The notes: generated by a model from the sequence alone, not told the origin. DNA of 64,000 nucleotides from Bufo bufo (GCF_905171765.1 NC_053392.1:501314556-501378555); one strand, 5' to 3'; shown: positions 36,452-49,146, counted from the first letter of the stretch. A program made the numbers and translations.

Positions 36452-36730
36452 AGGGATTCTGTCACCTCGTTTTCGGTTATAGAGATGCGGACATGCACGG
36501 CTAGATCGCCGCTAGCATGTCAGCAATATACCGGTCCTATAGGGCTGTGTGCTTTTATTTTGTTTAAAAAATTATTTTAGAGATATGTAAATGAGTCTTG
36601 GGCACCTTACAAGACTCATTTACATATCTCTAAAATCTTTTTTTAAACAAAATAAAAGCACACAGCCCTATAGGACTGGTATATTGCTAGCGGCGATCTC
36701 TATAACCGAAAACGAGGTGACAGAATCCCT
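36452..36730. mobile_element. T2-like foldback MITE (279 bp)
   Basis: TTAA at 36448-36451 and 36731-36734, ends AGGGATTCTGTCACCTCG and CGAGGTGACAGAATCCCT. The arms are about 130 bp, near-identical, with a tiny loop (about 36600). The right arm lacks a short block present on the left (around 36495-36525). Confidence 0.9.
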
Positions 36731-36751
36731 TTAAAGTGTATGGCCAGTCTA

Positions 36752-36942
36752 ATGCTTTATTCACACAGTCAGTGTTCGGTCAGCAATTTTCATCAAGGAT
36801 TTTGAGCCAAAACTGGGTATGAACACAGAACAGGAGCAGATCTTTCCATTATAACTCAGCTCTGTGTACCCTACACTCCTGGTTTTGGCTCACAATCACT
36901 GATGGAAATCACTGACCAAAACACTGATGTGTGAATGAGCTT
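36752..36942. mobile_element. TA-target MITE (191 bp)
   Basis: TA at 36750-36751 and 36943-36944. The arms share CAGTGTT(C/T)(G/T)GTCAG and CCAAAACTGGGT / CCTGGTTTTGG segments. Confidence 0.65.
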
Positions 36943-37257
36943 TAAGAATGGTTGAAAAACATACAGTATATGTCTATGAACCTAACCCAAGTAGTAGGGG
37001 CGTGATTGTCATGAAATAAGTAAGAATTGTCGGTTCATCCAAGTGAGAACTTTAAAGATGCAATCAGATTAGATGAATGACATATTATTATACATGTAAT
37101 TGACCTTCTAAACAATTTCTGCTGAATCCAAATGCTAAGAGACTATGCTACAGTTTTACAGCTCTTTGCAGTAAAGCGAATTTCAGGTGAACCTGGCTAT
37201 TTGGGCAGTATCAGCCAAAGATCGATTGACCCCGTTTGCCACCGAAGCAAGGGTTTA

Positions 37258-37440
37258 AAGGGAACCTGTCATATTGAACATGGAGTCTGATCGGCAGGCA
37301 ACAAGTTATAGAGCAGGAGGAGCTGAGCAGATTGATATATAGCTTTCTAAGAAAAAGATTTACTATAACCTGTATTATTTGTTCATTTAAAAGGGGTTGT
37401 CCGGGTTCAGAACTGAACCCGGACAAACCTCTATTTTCAC
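37258..37440. repeat. Half T2 element next to another T2 fragment
   Basis: TTTAAAGGGAACCTGTCAT starts an element whose body (GAGCAGGAGGAGCTGAGCAG) matches 6673-7073 but which stops at about 37390. A TTAA-AGGGGTTGTCCGGG fragment of the 33338 family follows. Confidence 0.6.
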
Positions 37441-39180
37441 CCAGGCAGCCCCCCTGACTTGTGCATCGGAGGACTATTTTTTCCGTCATATATAACGGAT
37501 CCAAACGATAGTCACCGTTCGTGACAGTACATGTGAACATGTTCATGGCAGAGTTCAAGGTAATGACTTGGCACATTCTTTGCACAGGGGCCCTCTGCTG
37601 TCTGTGTCCGCCCCTGGACTGTACAACTAGAGAGATGGATACTCCATATCTGGTCCGATGTCCTTTTCATTTCTTTATGGCTGGCTTGATAGAATGCTTT
37701 TACGCAGAGCACAAAGCCCATTTCTTCCCAGGTATTGTCCTGCCTAAGTGGTATTGCTACTGGCCTATTTTATCAAGCATTCTGCCCCGGCGCTCCTATT
37801 GTCAAATGGTGGAGATAGACAAAGACGTGGATTGAAAGTAAATGGTGTAAGAAACAAATCAAAGGCTAGAGGGATGCCCTTGAAACCAACAGTTTATGTT
37901 GAGCTTCCGCATGTGTATAACATCAATCCGAGACAGAGAGAATACCGCACATCACTATACAGTGCTCATTATACCAGCAGAAGACATGATCATCACATTT
38001 CTCAGTAAGGTGGCAGATGGCCCTGGCATTATATGACAGGTAGAGCTTTGGCTAAACAGCTTTAATCATGAGGTTGATGATTTCTTTAATCCTCTCAGTT
38101 GTGAATTTTTCAATGGAAGGATGATAATATGTCAGCATTGGCTTTAAATCTCAAAAGATTATAGTGTATGGTTCCAATATCCATCTGATGAGCCCTCACT
38201 CTATGTATAGTGTATTAAGCAGTATAGAGTCTATAATTAAGCACTAAATCGAGGTCAGATGATAAGCATTGAGATTTCTGTGATATCCGCTTGTGATGGA
38301 TATCCCACTGATGACTTCTGTCATATATGGTTCACTGGTAAAACTATACCGCCACGTATTAGTAGGTGCAGCCGGGGCAACTTTTAGAATTCAACGTACT
38401 AACGCATAGGTTAATATTCACATAGCTGGTTAAAGGATCCTGGCTATGCTATGGTTCTCCATTTACAAGCATAGGTTGCTTGGCCTATGTGTTAAGCCTA
38501 TTAAATCTTTATACAGCAACAGTACGAGTTATCAGAGGTATTCCTTAATATGTGACATAAAGCACCAGCCCATCCATAATGCATGGACCATGTAATGATA
38601 CCAGAGGCAGACATATCTGATATTGTGGAACTATTTTATGATTCCATGACCTGCTGTTCAATATGTTTGATTGATGTAGGCATATATATTAAAGAAAGCC
38701 GCAAGAGAGCTCAGAAGTGCAACGGGGAGGGTGAAATTACACAAAAATCTACAGGCGCAAAAGGCACCTAATGAAATATGGTGGATTTCAGGGTGAATAC
38801 AATACAATAGACTGTTGCTGGCCTTAAAACATCATTTTTTTTAATCCTGGACTGTAGCACGGAGCATTTGTAAGTCATGAAAAAAAGGCAACATAAAATA
38901 AAACTATATTTGCTTATTTGCATAATGTTACCTTGGAGCTAGGAAAATAGTGGAAGAAATATATAATGCATGATTAGACATCCCTGGGCCTTCTAGAAAC
39001 GTGTAATCTCAAAATCCTTCTTTAATATAGAGCCAGAGCTATGAAATAAATCGGAATATTTATGACCGCTGTAGAAATTTCTAGAGGCTGTTTAGCCATA
39101 TAGAGACACACAGGGGAACAGTGGGTGCCATCAGGGTGCTTGGTACGCTTGGTCTGGGGAACCCATGCAGTGCAGTGCTT
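37441..39180. other. Intron, nothing recognised
   Basis: ORFs at 37211-37835 overlap on both strands without known motifs. No repeat ends seen at 37840-39100. Confidence 0.35.
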
Positions 39181-39184
39181 AAAT

Positions 39185-39485
39185 CTTTAGGCAATTATTG
39201 GGGACAAGCAATCATAGAATGCTCGTTCCTGAGATTTGGCCCAAATACTTCAGAAGCCGATCAGCCAATTGGCATCTTTTATCAGGATGAAAGATGCCCG
39301 ATTATAAGCAGCACATCTCTCTAGATGATCAGGGGTGCGGCCAACAATCATGAGAACTGAATATGGGAGTCCACATTCGGTTTGCATCAGCTTGTGTAAT
39401 ATGCTCGGTTCATATGGGCGCCAATGGATGTGTTATCCATAGGCGCTCGCATTGCCCGAACATTGGGCAATGTAGTACAGCCCAA
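39185..39485. repeat. Degenerate MITE of the TA-target group
   Basis: Contains ATTATTGGGGACAAGCAATC, GCCGATCAGCCAATTGGC and a right end near GCAATGTAGTACAGCCC that resembles the 3135 and 14942 termini. Confidence 0.4.
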
Positions 39486-39589
39486 GATGTCCTAATAAAA
39501 CTATAGGTATTGCTTACAGTCCTAAAATGCCAGCTCTCCCCATCAGGGTCTAAAACATAGGCCAAGAAATTTCATTTGTGCTGAGGGCC

Positions 39590-39860
39590 TTAAGCTGCCC
39601 ATACACATCGGACTGATGTAGGCCAATTTTAGCAGAACTGGCTGACCATCTAATGTGCACGTCAGTGTCCAGATCTGCCCATTACAAATTTTGAAGGAAA
39701 AGAGGATCGGCTTGTTGGATTTCAAGAAGCCTGATCCTTTTGTTCTTAGGGTAGATGAGCCACCACCGGGAGTCTGGCAGCGGCTTACTCTACTCTCCCC
39801 ATTCAGAATATAAGCATGCTCAGGCAAGCCGCCCCTAAGTGGTAGGTCAAGAGGAATAAC
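39590..39860. repeat. MITE relic, same family as 36200-36420
   Basis: Begins near AAGCTGCCCATACACATCGG and carries CTAATGTGCACG, TTGGATTTCAAGAAGCC and TTTTGTTCTTAGGG. The right end is unclear. Confidence 0.45.
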
Positions 39861-40694
39861 TGTTAGCCAAACGTCTTCATGCTTAGTCTGTACTAACTGA
39901 AGGTGCTGTAGTAAAATCTTGACATTATGAGAGAGATCTATCATTACTGACCTGATAATGAATACAGCACATAAGACTAGTATCATAGGTAGGAAGGTAG
40001 CAAAGAAAGGCTCTGCATGCCCTATCATGCTGCAAGTCATATATGAGTGGTCGGAAGCCTTCCAAATTCCCTCAACAACCTAAGTCCTACATGTTTACAG
40101 AACGCAAGATTCACCCTTTAATTGAAGACCACTCCAGAAGGATGTTGACTTACGTAGGTTTTCTACATACTGAGACAATTTTGGATGGCAACCACTATTG
40201 GCTGCCATTTTTGTGCCAAAAGAACAGTTTCTCTACAGGATGAAATGCTGAAGGCAATTTGGAAGTGGAAGATCCGACTTTGCATGTGTCATGTGACAAG
40301 TCATTTCTCTGTGCAGTAAATCCGCATTCTGGGTTTATTACGTAATTTGAACCCACTTTTCCTTTAATAAACAGCTAATGGTAAAGGAAAGGGCTTTTAT
40401 CTGCAAGTAATCAGGAGCTCTTTGTTTCATAAATGCAGCTTGAAAGACAAAGGAAACCTATGAAGGAAAGCCATGAGTCCGCAGGGACCTGTGAAAATGT
40501 TTGTGAACTAGGACAGCAATCAGGATGGAAGTATTTCCTAGCAGAGGTGCATTCCCTCTTACATGAGCTGCTCTGTAGTAATCGCTGTTCTCTAATAACC
40601 TGTCAATGCTGTGTCAGTATACAGTCAGGAAAAGAAATGAACAATCACAATGAAACTCTTGTATCAACGGTCATTAACAGGCTTTTTCCAGGAC
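39861..40694. other. Intron, nothing recognised
   Basis: No exon or repeat boundary supported. Confidence 0.35.
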
Positions 40695-40698
40695 TTAA

Positions 40699-41057
40699 AG
40701 TGAACCTGTCATCTGAGAGCAGGATATGATACAGCGAGAGACGCCAAGCTCTGTGATATATAGATTTACATGATTTGCAACAGCAATTCTGAGTAAAATG
40801 CAGAGTAAATCCTTACAGGACTCCTACGAGAGACACTGAGAGTCCTGATTACTCCGCCCACACACAGTGATTGACAGCTTTTGGGGAAAGCTATGAATCA
40901 CTGCATGTGGTCTGGATAATCAGGACTCCCTGTTTCTCCTAGTCCTGTCAGGATTACTGTTTTTCAATCAGAAATCCAGCTCCATCACAAACCTATGTAT
41001 CACCCAGCTCAGTTGCTCTCCATGTCCTGCTCTCACACAGGACAGAAGAAGTTCACT
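40699..41057. mobile_element. T2-like foldback MITE (359 bp)
   Basis: TTAA at 40695-40698 and 41058-41061, ends AGTGAAC and GTTCACT. The inner arms share AGTCCTGATTA / TAATCAGGACT and the CACTGTGTGTGGGC-like block. Confidence 0.72.
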
Positions 41058-41065
41058 TTAATTAA

Positions 41066-41234
41066 TGATGACCTATCCTTATGACAGGTCACCAACATCA
41101 GATTGGTGGCGGTTCAACAGCTGCCAACTCCCACCAGCAACCCTGTCAACCAGTATATTCCCACCGATCTTGATGACCTACTGATGACCTACCCTAAGGT
41201 CAGCTCATCGATATTTAAGTCCCAGAAAACCCCT
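41066..41234. repeat. T2-like fragment
   Basis: ATGACCTATCCTTATGACAGG body block and a right end GAAAACCCCT before TTAA (41235-41238). The left end is fused to the previous element's flank. Confidence 0.5.
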
Positions 41235-41398
41235 TTAAGCATTAGTTTCAATGATGGAGACCCCAACTTAGAATTGTCACATGTCTGTAATACTTGTAGC
41301 ATGTCAATCTTCAGCATATCTAAATCTAAAAGCGCATGGAGCAAGCCTACAATCCATACCACATATGGGTGCTATAATTTCCTGCCTATTAAAACTTA

Positions 41399-41817
41399 GG
41401 CTACTTTTATATCTGCATTTTCCTTTCCAGCATAGGATCTCAAAACCGTGGGGAAACGCTTCAGTTTTGTCCCCATTCAATGTCAATGGGGACAAAACTG
41501 AACAGACCGGAACGGAGTGCAACAGAATGCATTACGTTACGGTTTGCTGCGTTCCCAGAACGGACACAAAACCACTGCAAGCACCGTTTGTTTGCGGCAT
41601 AGAAAACTGAATGGCAACAAAAACAATGTAATTCAATAGTGCCGGGTCCATTTTTTTTTCCGTGTCCGGTATGTTTATTTTTGATATAATACAACAGGAT
41701 CCATTCTGAACGGATGCAGCCTGTTGTATTATTGAAATGGATACATTTTGCTGTAGTTTTGAGATCCCATGCCGGATCTCAAAACCGGACAGCAAAAACG
41801 CATATGTGAAAGTAGCC
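41399..41817. mobile_element. TTA-target MITE, first of a tandem pair
   Basis: 419 bp. Left flank TTA (41396-41398), right flank TAA (41818-41820). Ends GGCTACTTTTATATCTGC and GCATATGTGAAAGTAGCC. The interior carries CCGGATCTCAAAACCG-type inverted blocks. Overlapping ORFs on both strands come from the hairpin. Confidence 0.82.
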
Positions 41818-41820
41818 TAA

Positions 41821-42243
41821 GGCTACTTTCACAATTGCATTTTTGCCTGATCCGGCAGGGATCAGCAAAAACGCTTCAGTTACTGACAATACAACCATCC
41901 GCATCCGTTATGAACGAATCCGGTTGTAATTTTTTTAACATAGCCAAGATTGTGGCAGATTGTGGCAGAGAAAACGGATCAGACCCCATTGACTTGCATT
42001 GTGGGTCATGCGGGATCTGTTTTGCTCCGCTTCCCATGACAGAAAGAAAACTGCAGCTTGCTCTCCGGTATGGGAACGCAACCAAACGGAACGGAATGCA
42101 TTTTGGAGCACTCCGTTCTGTTCAGTTACGTTTTGTCCCCACTGACAATGAATGGGAACAAAACGGAAGCATTTTTCCCTGGTATTGAGATCCTCTGCCG
42201 GATCTCAATAACGGAAAAGAGAAACGCTAGTGTGAAAGTAGCC
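41821..42243. mobile_element. TTA-target MITE, second of a tandem pair
   Basis: 423 bp, left flank TAA shared with its neighbour, right flank TTA (42244-42246). Ends GGCTACTTTCACAATTGC and GCTAGTGTGAAAGTAGCC. Same family and orientation class as the first. Confidence 0.82.
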
Positions 42244-42246
42244 TTA

Positions 42247-43600
42247 CATTGGTTCGAGTCTCCCAAATCATTGCCCCATGGTAGGTAGCATTATTTGACC
42301 ACTGAAACCTCTTCAGTGCTACATTTGCACTGGAAATCTCAAACACACCATTCATTTCTATAGCGCTATGCTGTGAATGGTTCTACGTGGCACTATGGGT
42401 GTTCAAACCTTCTAAACAGCACAATGGTCCCTCCAGTTGGAGAAGTGCAGTTCCCATTTCACAGACCCGCAGCGCTGTCTTCATTCTTTAACATGTCTTG
42501 GGCTAGATTAGAAATTTGCCCCAGCTAGAAGAGTTACTTCCATCTTAATAGAAATACATGACTCAATTTCTGCTGTTTCTCCCATTAAATTTTTACCACC
42601 TAAAATATTCCATTGAAATCTACTAATACCCAGTGTCCGTGGGCGATCTGCTCACATTATGTCAATTCATTCATCTCTAACACCGAGCAGTTATCCATAC
42701 ACAACCTGGAATAGATCAGTGCATGCCTATGGGGATGAGGTAACTGGTAGACGGAGATCCTAGCCTAAAGGAAGGTAATAGAGAGAAACCTCAAGATAAA
42801 CAATAAGGAAGAATGTAGACTGAAGACATGAAGAATGTGACGGAGAAAGAGAAAAGAAGTGTGAGCAGAGTGAGGAAAGACAATGTCAGACATGCATGAG
42901 CATCCAGGAAAATGCTAAATGATGGAATTAAAATACTCTGGTAAAAGTCCATATGGCATTCCTCCATTCTACAATATTATTATATTTGGAGAAGGTGACA
43001 TCTGATGACAGTTTCATACTGATACCGTCTAGTTGGGCACAAGTGGGTGCAGATGACTTCATTACTCATGATGGCTGAGCAACAAGAGAATGTGTATGTA
43101 CTGCATCATGTCCTCCTTGTACTAGTAATTAACCGCTCCTGCTCTGTCTCATCCTCCTGATAGTTTTCGTTAAATACCTTTGTTGAGACTTTCATATTAA
43201 AGGAAAATTAAATCTGCATAGACATGTCACTTAGCCAGATCAGCCATATTGTTTGCTGCTTGCTGGTGCATATGTACAGTCAGTTCACTTCAGCTTAGTA
43301 TCCATAAGACAATGGGTTCCATCAAGATTTCTTCTAATACAAATACGAAATATATTAGCTGTCATGGATCTAGTATGAAGAGAAGCCATGACAATCTGAC
43401 TTGGCTGGAAAATAGACTCTAGATGTCCTGGTGATCCCTATGGAGTAGACGATTTGTTAGTAGCAATATTCTAGGCTGGGAGGTCACATAAGGCATATGC
43501 TAAGTGGTCGATAAAGTCAGCAGACAGCAGCAGAGTGTAGGGTAGTGGATACAGTCCAGGTTATATGTCTAAAGTACGTATCTAAAGTTTTTGGATCTTT
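42247..43600. other. Intron, nothing recognised
   Basis: No repeat ends or coding signal. Confidence 0.35.
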
Positions 43601-43604
43601 AAAG

Positions 43605-43900
43605 GCTCAGAATGGTGTAAAATGCTAAATAAAAGTCATACTCACCTTATTGATTCCCTATGTCCCCTACTGTTACCTATATCCTCCACCACTCTCTACT
43701 TCCAGGTCCATCTTCATGCAGAAATATGGGAGCTCAGCCAATCACTGACTGAGGACAGGTCATCATAGAGGACAGTAATTGGCTGAGCAATCACATTTCC
43801 CATGTAGAGAGTGACCAGGAAATGAAGACCATTAGAGGACTAGGAGGAATCTAAATAGGAGTGGCAGGGGATCGGTATATTGAGTATGGCATTTAATCAG
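43605..43900. repeat. Anuran repeat with inverted halves
   Basis: Blocks TACTCACCTTATTGATTCCC, TCAGCCAATCACTGACTGAG and GTAATTGGCTGAGC. Same family as 15460-15720 and 43985-44165. Confidence 0.5.
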
Positions 43901-43984
43901 CCAGACAACAATCTTATAGAGGTTTCCAGGAGAATAATTTGATATAAATAAAAGAGATAAAATGGACTAAGAATTATTACTCAC

Positions 43985-44165
43985 CTCAACACTCCTTATC
44001 AGCTGCCATTTTGGTGACCCAACTCAACCAGTGATTAGCTGAGTGGGCAGTCCAACCCACTGCCTGTGTGTCGACCCCGGGAGCAGGAAGTGGCGAGAAG
44101 CCGGGACCGGAGCAGCATCAGAATATCAGCGGATCAATGAGGTGAATGATAATTCTTTTTAATTT
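43985..44165. repeat. Anuran repeat, same family
   Basis: Starts TCACCTCAACACTCC and ends GAGGTGAATGATAATTC, with CAGTGATTAGCTGAGTGGGC inside. Confidence 0.5.
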
Positions 44166-44320
44166 TTAACCCACTCCACCCCTTTGTTAAAATTATTCCC
44201 CTGGAAAATGCATTTAAGACTAGAGATTCTTTGTTCGCATGACAGTTGTATGTCGAAGAGATTTTTAGATAATTGCCACACAAAATAAACACGTGAAGCT
44301 AAAAGAAAGTTGCACATTAA

Positions 44321-44807
44321 AGGGAACCTGTCATCAACTTTATGCTGACCTCACTGAGGGCAGCATAAAATAGTGCCAGAAATGCTGATTTCAGCGGTGT
44401 GTTACTCATGAGCTAAAAGTCAGTGGTTGCCGAGAACCAGCATCATAATCATTGCAGCCCAGGCCTTGAAAAGAGTCAAATCTACCTGAGAAGAGTCCTG
44501 GTTATTCATAATCTCCTGCTCTCACCCATCTGCTGATGATTGGCATTTCTTTCCTAGAGAGAAAGGGAGAAAACTAGGTAGAAGACTGTCAGACATCAGC
44601 AGGTGGGCGGGAGAGCAGGAATTTATGAATAACCAGGACTCTTCTCAGGTGGCCGGGACTCTTTTCCAGGCCCAGTCTGCAATGATTGTGATGTTGGTTC
44701 TCGGCAACCACTTATTTATAAATGACAGACGGCTGAAATCAACTTCCCTGTCTCTACTTTATTCTGCTGTTAGTATGGGTAGCATAAAGTTGATGACAGG
44801 TTCTCTT
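44321..44807. mobile_element. T2-like foldback MITE (487 bp)
   Basis: TTAA at 44317-44320. The right target is mutated to TTAG (44808-44811). Ends AGGGAACCTGTCATCAAC and GTTGATGACAGGTTCTCT. Paired inner segments include GAGTCCTGGTTATTCATAA and its complement. Confidence 0.82.
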
Positions 44808-44811
44808 TTAG

Positions 44812-46384
44812 TAACAGAAGTCTCCTCAACCTGAAAAACACATTTTTAATTACTTGCTGTTGGGGTTATCGTTTCTTTCTTCGGTATGACCTGTGTGCAA
44901 TGAAAACAGCAGAGTGTACTAGTATGCACATGTACTTGTTCTTCAGGTGGACCCAAGGTACCCAACATCTGGCTTTATTACTATTCAGATGATCTACTTG
45001 TGCAACATTGGAGAAACAAGAACATTAGAAGGTGGCACAGTTCCTTCATCCATATGTTGCTTAGTTTTGATGCCAACATTTGCTGGATTTGAAAAGAACT
45101 GGATCAGCAGAAAATAAAATGAATATACAATGACTTTTACTAGATAAATCCATATATCATCATCACATAGACACAAACATCAATTGCTGCAGAGACCACA
45201 AGCGTCCTGAGCTTATCTGATCTCCATGCATGAAACAGCAGATATCTGGCTGCAAAGTGTGGATGTACTGGCGTATGAAGAGAACTGCTGCGGCTCTGCT
45301 AGTCATGTATGACCACAGCTGTGTAGCAGTCTGGAAGCGATTTGTTCTGTGACCATACAGTGAACTTATATCCTGCACTAGAAGACATAATATTGTAGGA
45401 GCGGTAATACCATCTCTGCCTAAAAGACCATTAAGAGCTCTCACAAATGAGACGGCTATAGTTTATAGTGTGGCAATAGGAACTACTCACAGTCGGTCTG
45501 CATTAACAGAGTCCCAGGGCGAGCCTTGCTGTAAAGCACTAGAGGGGAAACTCTCAGTATCCTTTCTGTATTTATACAGTTATTTGCTTTTAAATCAGGT
45601 TAGGACAAGTCTGGACTGTAAACAGGTCTGCACAAACGCAGAATGATGAGGGAAGGAATTGTATTAGCAAGATGCTTTCATGAAACAGGCCATTACCACT
45701 TGGCACTGGCCATTACTCGAGGCTGGCCGAAAACCCACAGTCTGTGCCCTATTGGGAATGCCTATTGATTTTTACCATCATGAACTGTAAGCTGCAGTAT
45801 AAGCTAGCCATGAGCTCCTGTGCAGAGCTTACTGTTCTTACAGTACTTTACATAGTCCTATCTATACATCGATGGGTGCTGGAATGCCAAAAAAGATGAA
45901 TTATTGGACGGTCATATAAAAAAAAAAAAAAGAAAGCCTCCAAGGGCATAGCCAAAATAAAAACAAATAAATGAAGCATAAAATATTAAAGGCTCCTATC
46001 CTGTTTGTGAACTTCATGCATTTTATTTGACATTCTTGGGTGGAACATGGCTATCTTACTCTTAAACTATGAAGATAACAGTTTTTTTTTTCTTTTCATG
46101 AGGCAAAATTTCCACAGAAGTCCTGATGAATGGTACCCAGGCTGGTGCATACACTCAGGTATCTGCAATTCTCACTGATTTCAATGGAGATGTCCCTTTT
46201 CATGTCTGGACCCATTTATTTAGGGTTCTCGACTCTCAAACTGCTACCATTCTGACCACTGGACCATATTTTTGACACCTCATGAAACCCCCTTTTAAAA
46301 GCGTAAGGCCATGCAATGTAGCAAATGGGACAACATACAGCCATGTCATACCACTAGATCCAAATAGGCTGGCACTAGTGATAG
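44812..46384. other. Intron, nothing recognised
   Basis: No repeat ends, RNA gene or exon supported. Confidence 0.35.
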
Positions 46385-46387
46385 TAA

Positions 46388-46692
46388 GGGCTCATGCACA
46401 CAAACGTATTTTCTTTCCATGTCCGTTCCGTATGTGGAACGATTCACTTCAATGGGTCCACCAAAAAAAATGTAAGTTACTCCGTGTGCATTCCGTTTGT
46501 CCGTATTTCCGTTCCACAAAAAAATAGAACATGTCCTATTATTGTCCGCATTACGGACAAGGATAGTACTGTTCTATTAGGTGCCAGCTGTTCCCTTCCG
46601 CAATATACGGAATGCACACGGATGTCATCCTTATTTTTTGCGGATCCGTTTTTTGCGGACCCAAAAATAGATACGGTCGTGTGCATGAGCCC
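46388..46692. mobile_element. TAA-target (Harbinger-like) MITE
   Basis: 305 bp with TAA at 46385-46387 and 46693-46695. Left end GGGCTCATGCACACAAACGT, reversed right end GGGCTCATGCACACGACCGT. The interior has ATTTCCGTTCCACAAAAAA and TTGCGGATCCG blocks. Confidence 0.88.
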
Positions 46693-46832
46693 TAACACAG
46701 ACGCACAGTGAGTATGCATGTTTTCAGGTCAGCAGGCCTCTGTGAAACTTTACTGTCAAGAAAAATTGCAGCAGGGAGTCCTTGGGGATGATTTACCTAT
46801 ACTAATGTTCCTATAATTAAGCATGCCACCGT

Positions 46833-47250
46833 TTTTACAGTGTTTTTAGCATTATTTGTGACAGGAAGTGATGATGGCCTTGGTGTATCAGGAGAACTGC
46901 TGCCATTCTAGTCCTCCACTCCACTAAGTCCTTTAACCATTTTTTCTTGCAGTCCAGGAGTGGACATGGTCCCACTGGAAGATGAAGGTGACCACATTCA
47001 GGTCCAGCATGGTTATCTCTTCTGGTTACCAGTCACATATTACAAAGTGCTTTTAGCATAATTTCTGTGAGGAAATGTTGATGGTCTTGTGTATCTGGAG
47101 AACTGCCACCAGCACAGGTACAGTACTGAAGACCAATAACCATCTTCTCCTGCACAGTCTGAGAGTGGACATGGTGACATTGGAAGGTGACCACCAAAGC
47201 ACATCCAGGTCTGGCATGGCCATTTTTTCTGGTTAACAGCCAGCTGACCA
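46833..47250. repeat. Diverged tandem duplication, about 205-bp offset
   Basis: Two copies from about 46837 and 47042 share TTTTAGCAT(T/A)AT, GAGAACTGC, GAGTGGACATGGT, AGGTGACCAC, TCCAG and GCATGG in the same order. No terminal inverted repeats. Confidence 0.75.
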
Positions 47251-47254
47251 TAAG

Positions 47255-48708
47255 GGAGATGATTAGCTCCTCCGATGCTCACAAAATAGTCATCAGGGCG
47301 TCTGAAGCCCTCCCTAATGGATAGTTACAAAGGGAAGCTTTCACTTTTCATATATCTTACTACAGATACAAGGTGATATCAACATGGTGGAAAAGTCTCT
47401 GCTCATTCACGTCCCAAAATATGTACCCATAAATATAAAGTGCGTGACATAGGTAAAATAATTGTGTCTCCCAATAAAATTCAATAAAACTATGGGAACG
47501 GACAGATATTAAATGAAGGTGAAATAAAAAGCCCTTTGGATAAATGATCCCATAATAGCTCCTTAAGAAGCTTGCCGGAGACGGGCGCATGCAATTCCAA
47601 AGCTGAAAGGAGTAATAAAACGTTAATCTTAAAACATATAGGTTTGCCCTAAGAGGTCAGAGAAGATTTCATCCTAAATATGTCATTTAAACTCCATTGT
47701 AGCCCAAAAATAATGACCTTCATTTAGTTCAGATTTTTTTCTTGTAGAAAAATCTTTATGATACAGTAGAAACAGAACATTTTGTCATAGAGGAATCTAT
47801 GAAGACAGCAGTGTGAGAGGTACATCTTCCGGGCTAAATACTAAATGATATGAAGGCCAGATGATACGGTGCTGACCTATATATCTCCACACTTCAATGC
47901 TCTGGGCCTGTTTCAGGGCGATGCAGCACATTTTCCAAGATAATGAAGCACAGCGTGGATTCAAAAGCATGCCATCAGGCCGGCTCGTGCGCAATTCCCC
48001 GCAGAAAAGACGGCCACATTATTTATTTAATACGCGTATCCTGAGGCAGGAAAGGTGCATATTGATTAAATGGAAATAATTACAGTACAATTTGAAATAT
48101 CAAAACCAGAATTCTCAAGGTCAAGGCCGACGTAAGCCGGTTACACATCTATTCATTTTCTCTCGTCTTATCCGACATGATATCTATATTTATTCCTAGA
48201 GATGACATCTGGACTGTGATATCTAAACCTCCGCCGTGGCGCCACATCCCAGAAAACAATCAGAAACGCACAGGCTCAGGAATACGCTGGCCACCTTCAT
48301 TAAGGATATTCTAGCGCCGGAGAAATCCTGACATGAATGATTTTTTGGGGCAACGCGTCCTGTCTTTTTCTAAGTGCACATTTGCTTTCGTGTTCTTTTC
48401 CATGGGCATGCTCCAGTTCAGCCGGATGATTTTTATCGTGTGCCTTTTCTCTATCAGCTTAATATCTACGGAGCATGCTCATTCCCGTCGCCTCACAGGC
48501 ATGCTAAGTAGGCCACATTGATCAAAATTTGCACAATGTCGCCTCATATTTTACAAAGAGAAGCAAAAACCTCAAATCGGTTCTGAGAGAAGAACACAAA
48601 AGCTGGATGCCTATCACTGGCAAGATGCATCTGCTAGACACGGCAACCGGGCTATCTCACTTCTGTATCTTTTATCATATAAACCCCCAGGGACTTAGGG
48701 AGAAACCC
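47255..48708. other. Mostly non-repetitive intron with a CpG-richer part
   Basis: About 47950-48500 lacks repeat signatures and keeps many CpGs (for example GACGTAAGCCGG, CCGCCGTGGCGCC, CAACGCGTCC). A regulatory role is possible but not shown. Confidence 0.35.
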
Positions 48709-48712
48709 TTAA

Positions 48713-49119
48713 AGGGCAGCTGTCAGCAGTTTTGTACCTATGAAACTGGCTGACCTGTTACATGTGCGCTTGGCAGCTGAAGGCATCTGTTTTGGTCCCG
48801 TATTCATATGTGTCCACTTTGCTGAGAAAAAAAAGGTGTTTTAATATGTTCAAATGAGCCTCTAGGAGCAACAGGGGCGTTACCATTACATCTAGAGGCT
48901 GTGCTCTCTCTGCAACTGTCAATCACAGGGGGCGTGGCAGTTGCAGAGATAGCTGAGCCACTAGGTATAACGGCAACGCCCCCATTGCTCCTAGATTTGC
49001 ATACATTAAATCATCATTTTTCTACGCATGAACAGAGGAGCAACACGGATGCCTTCAGCTGCCAAGCGCACGTGTAACAGGTCAGCCAGTTTCACAGGTA
49101 CAAATCTGATGAGATGCCT
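48713..49119. mobile_element. T2-like foldback MITE (407 bp)
   Basis: Left TTAA 48709-48712. The right target is mutated (TTGA 49120-49123). The arms pair through GAAACTGGCTGACCTGTTAC and GCTTGGCAGCTGAAGGCATC with their complements, and the core carries inverted CTCTAGGAGCAA blocks. Confidence 0.78.
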
Positions 49120-49146
49120 TTGAAACATTCATATGGTTGTTCTTAA

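Noticed and set aside
39543..40040. 165-codon minus ORF
   Set aside because: Starts in unique intron but runs through a MITE relic (39590-39860). No motif, no splice context.
41103..42288. Cluster of ORFs on both strands up to 139 codons
   Set aside because: All fall in the tandem TTA-target MITEs. The similarity among them reflects inverted arms.
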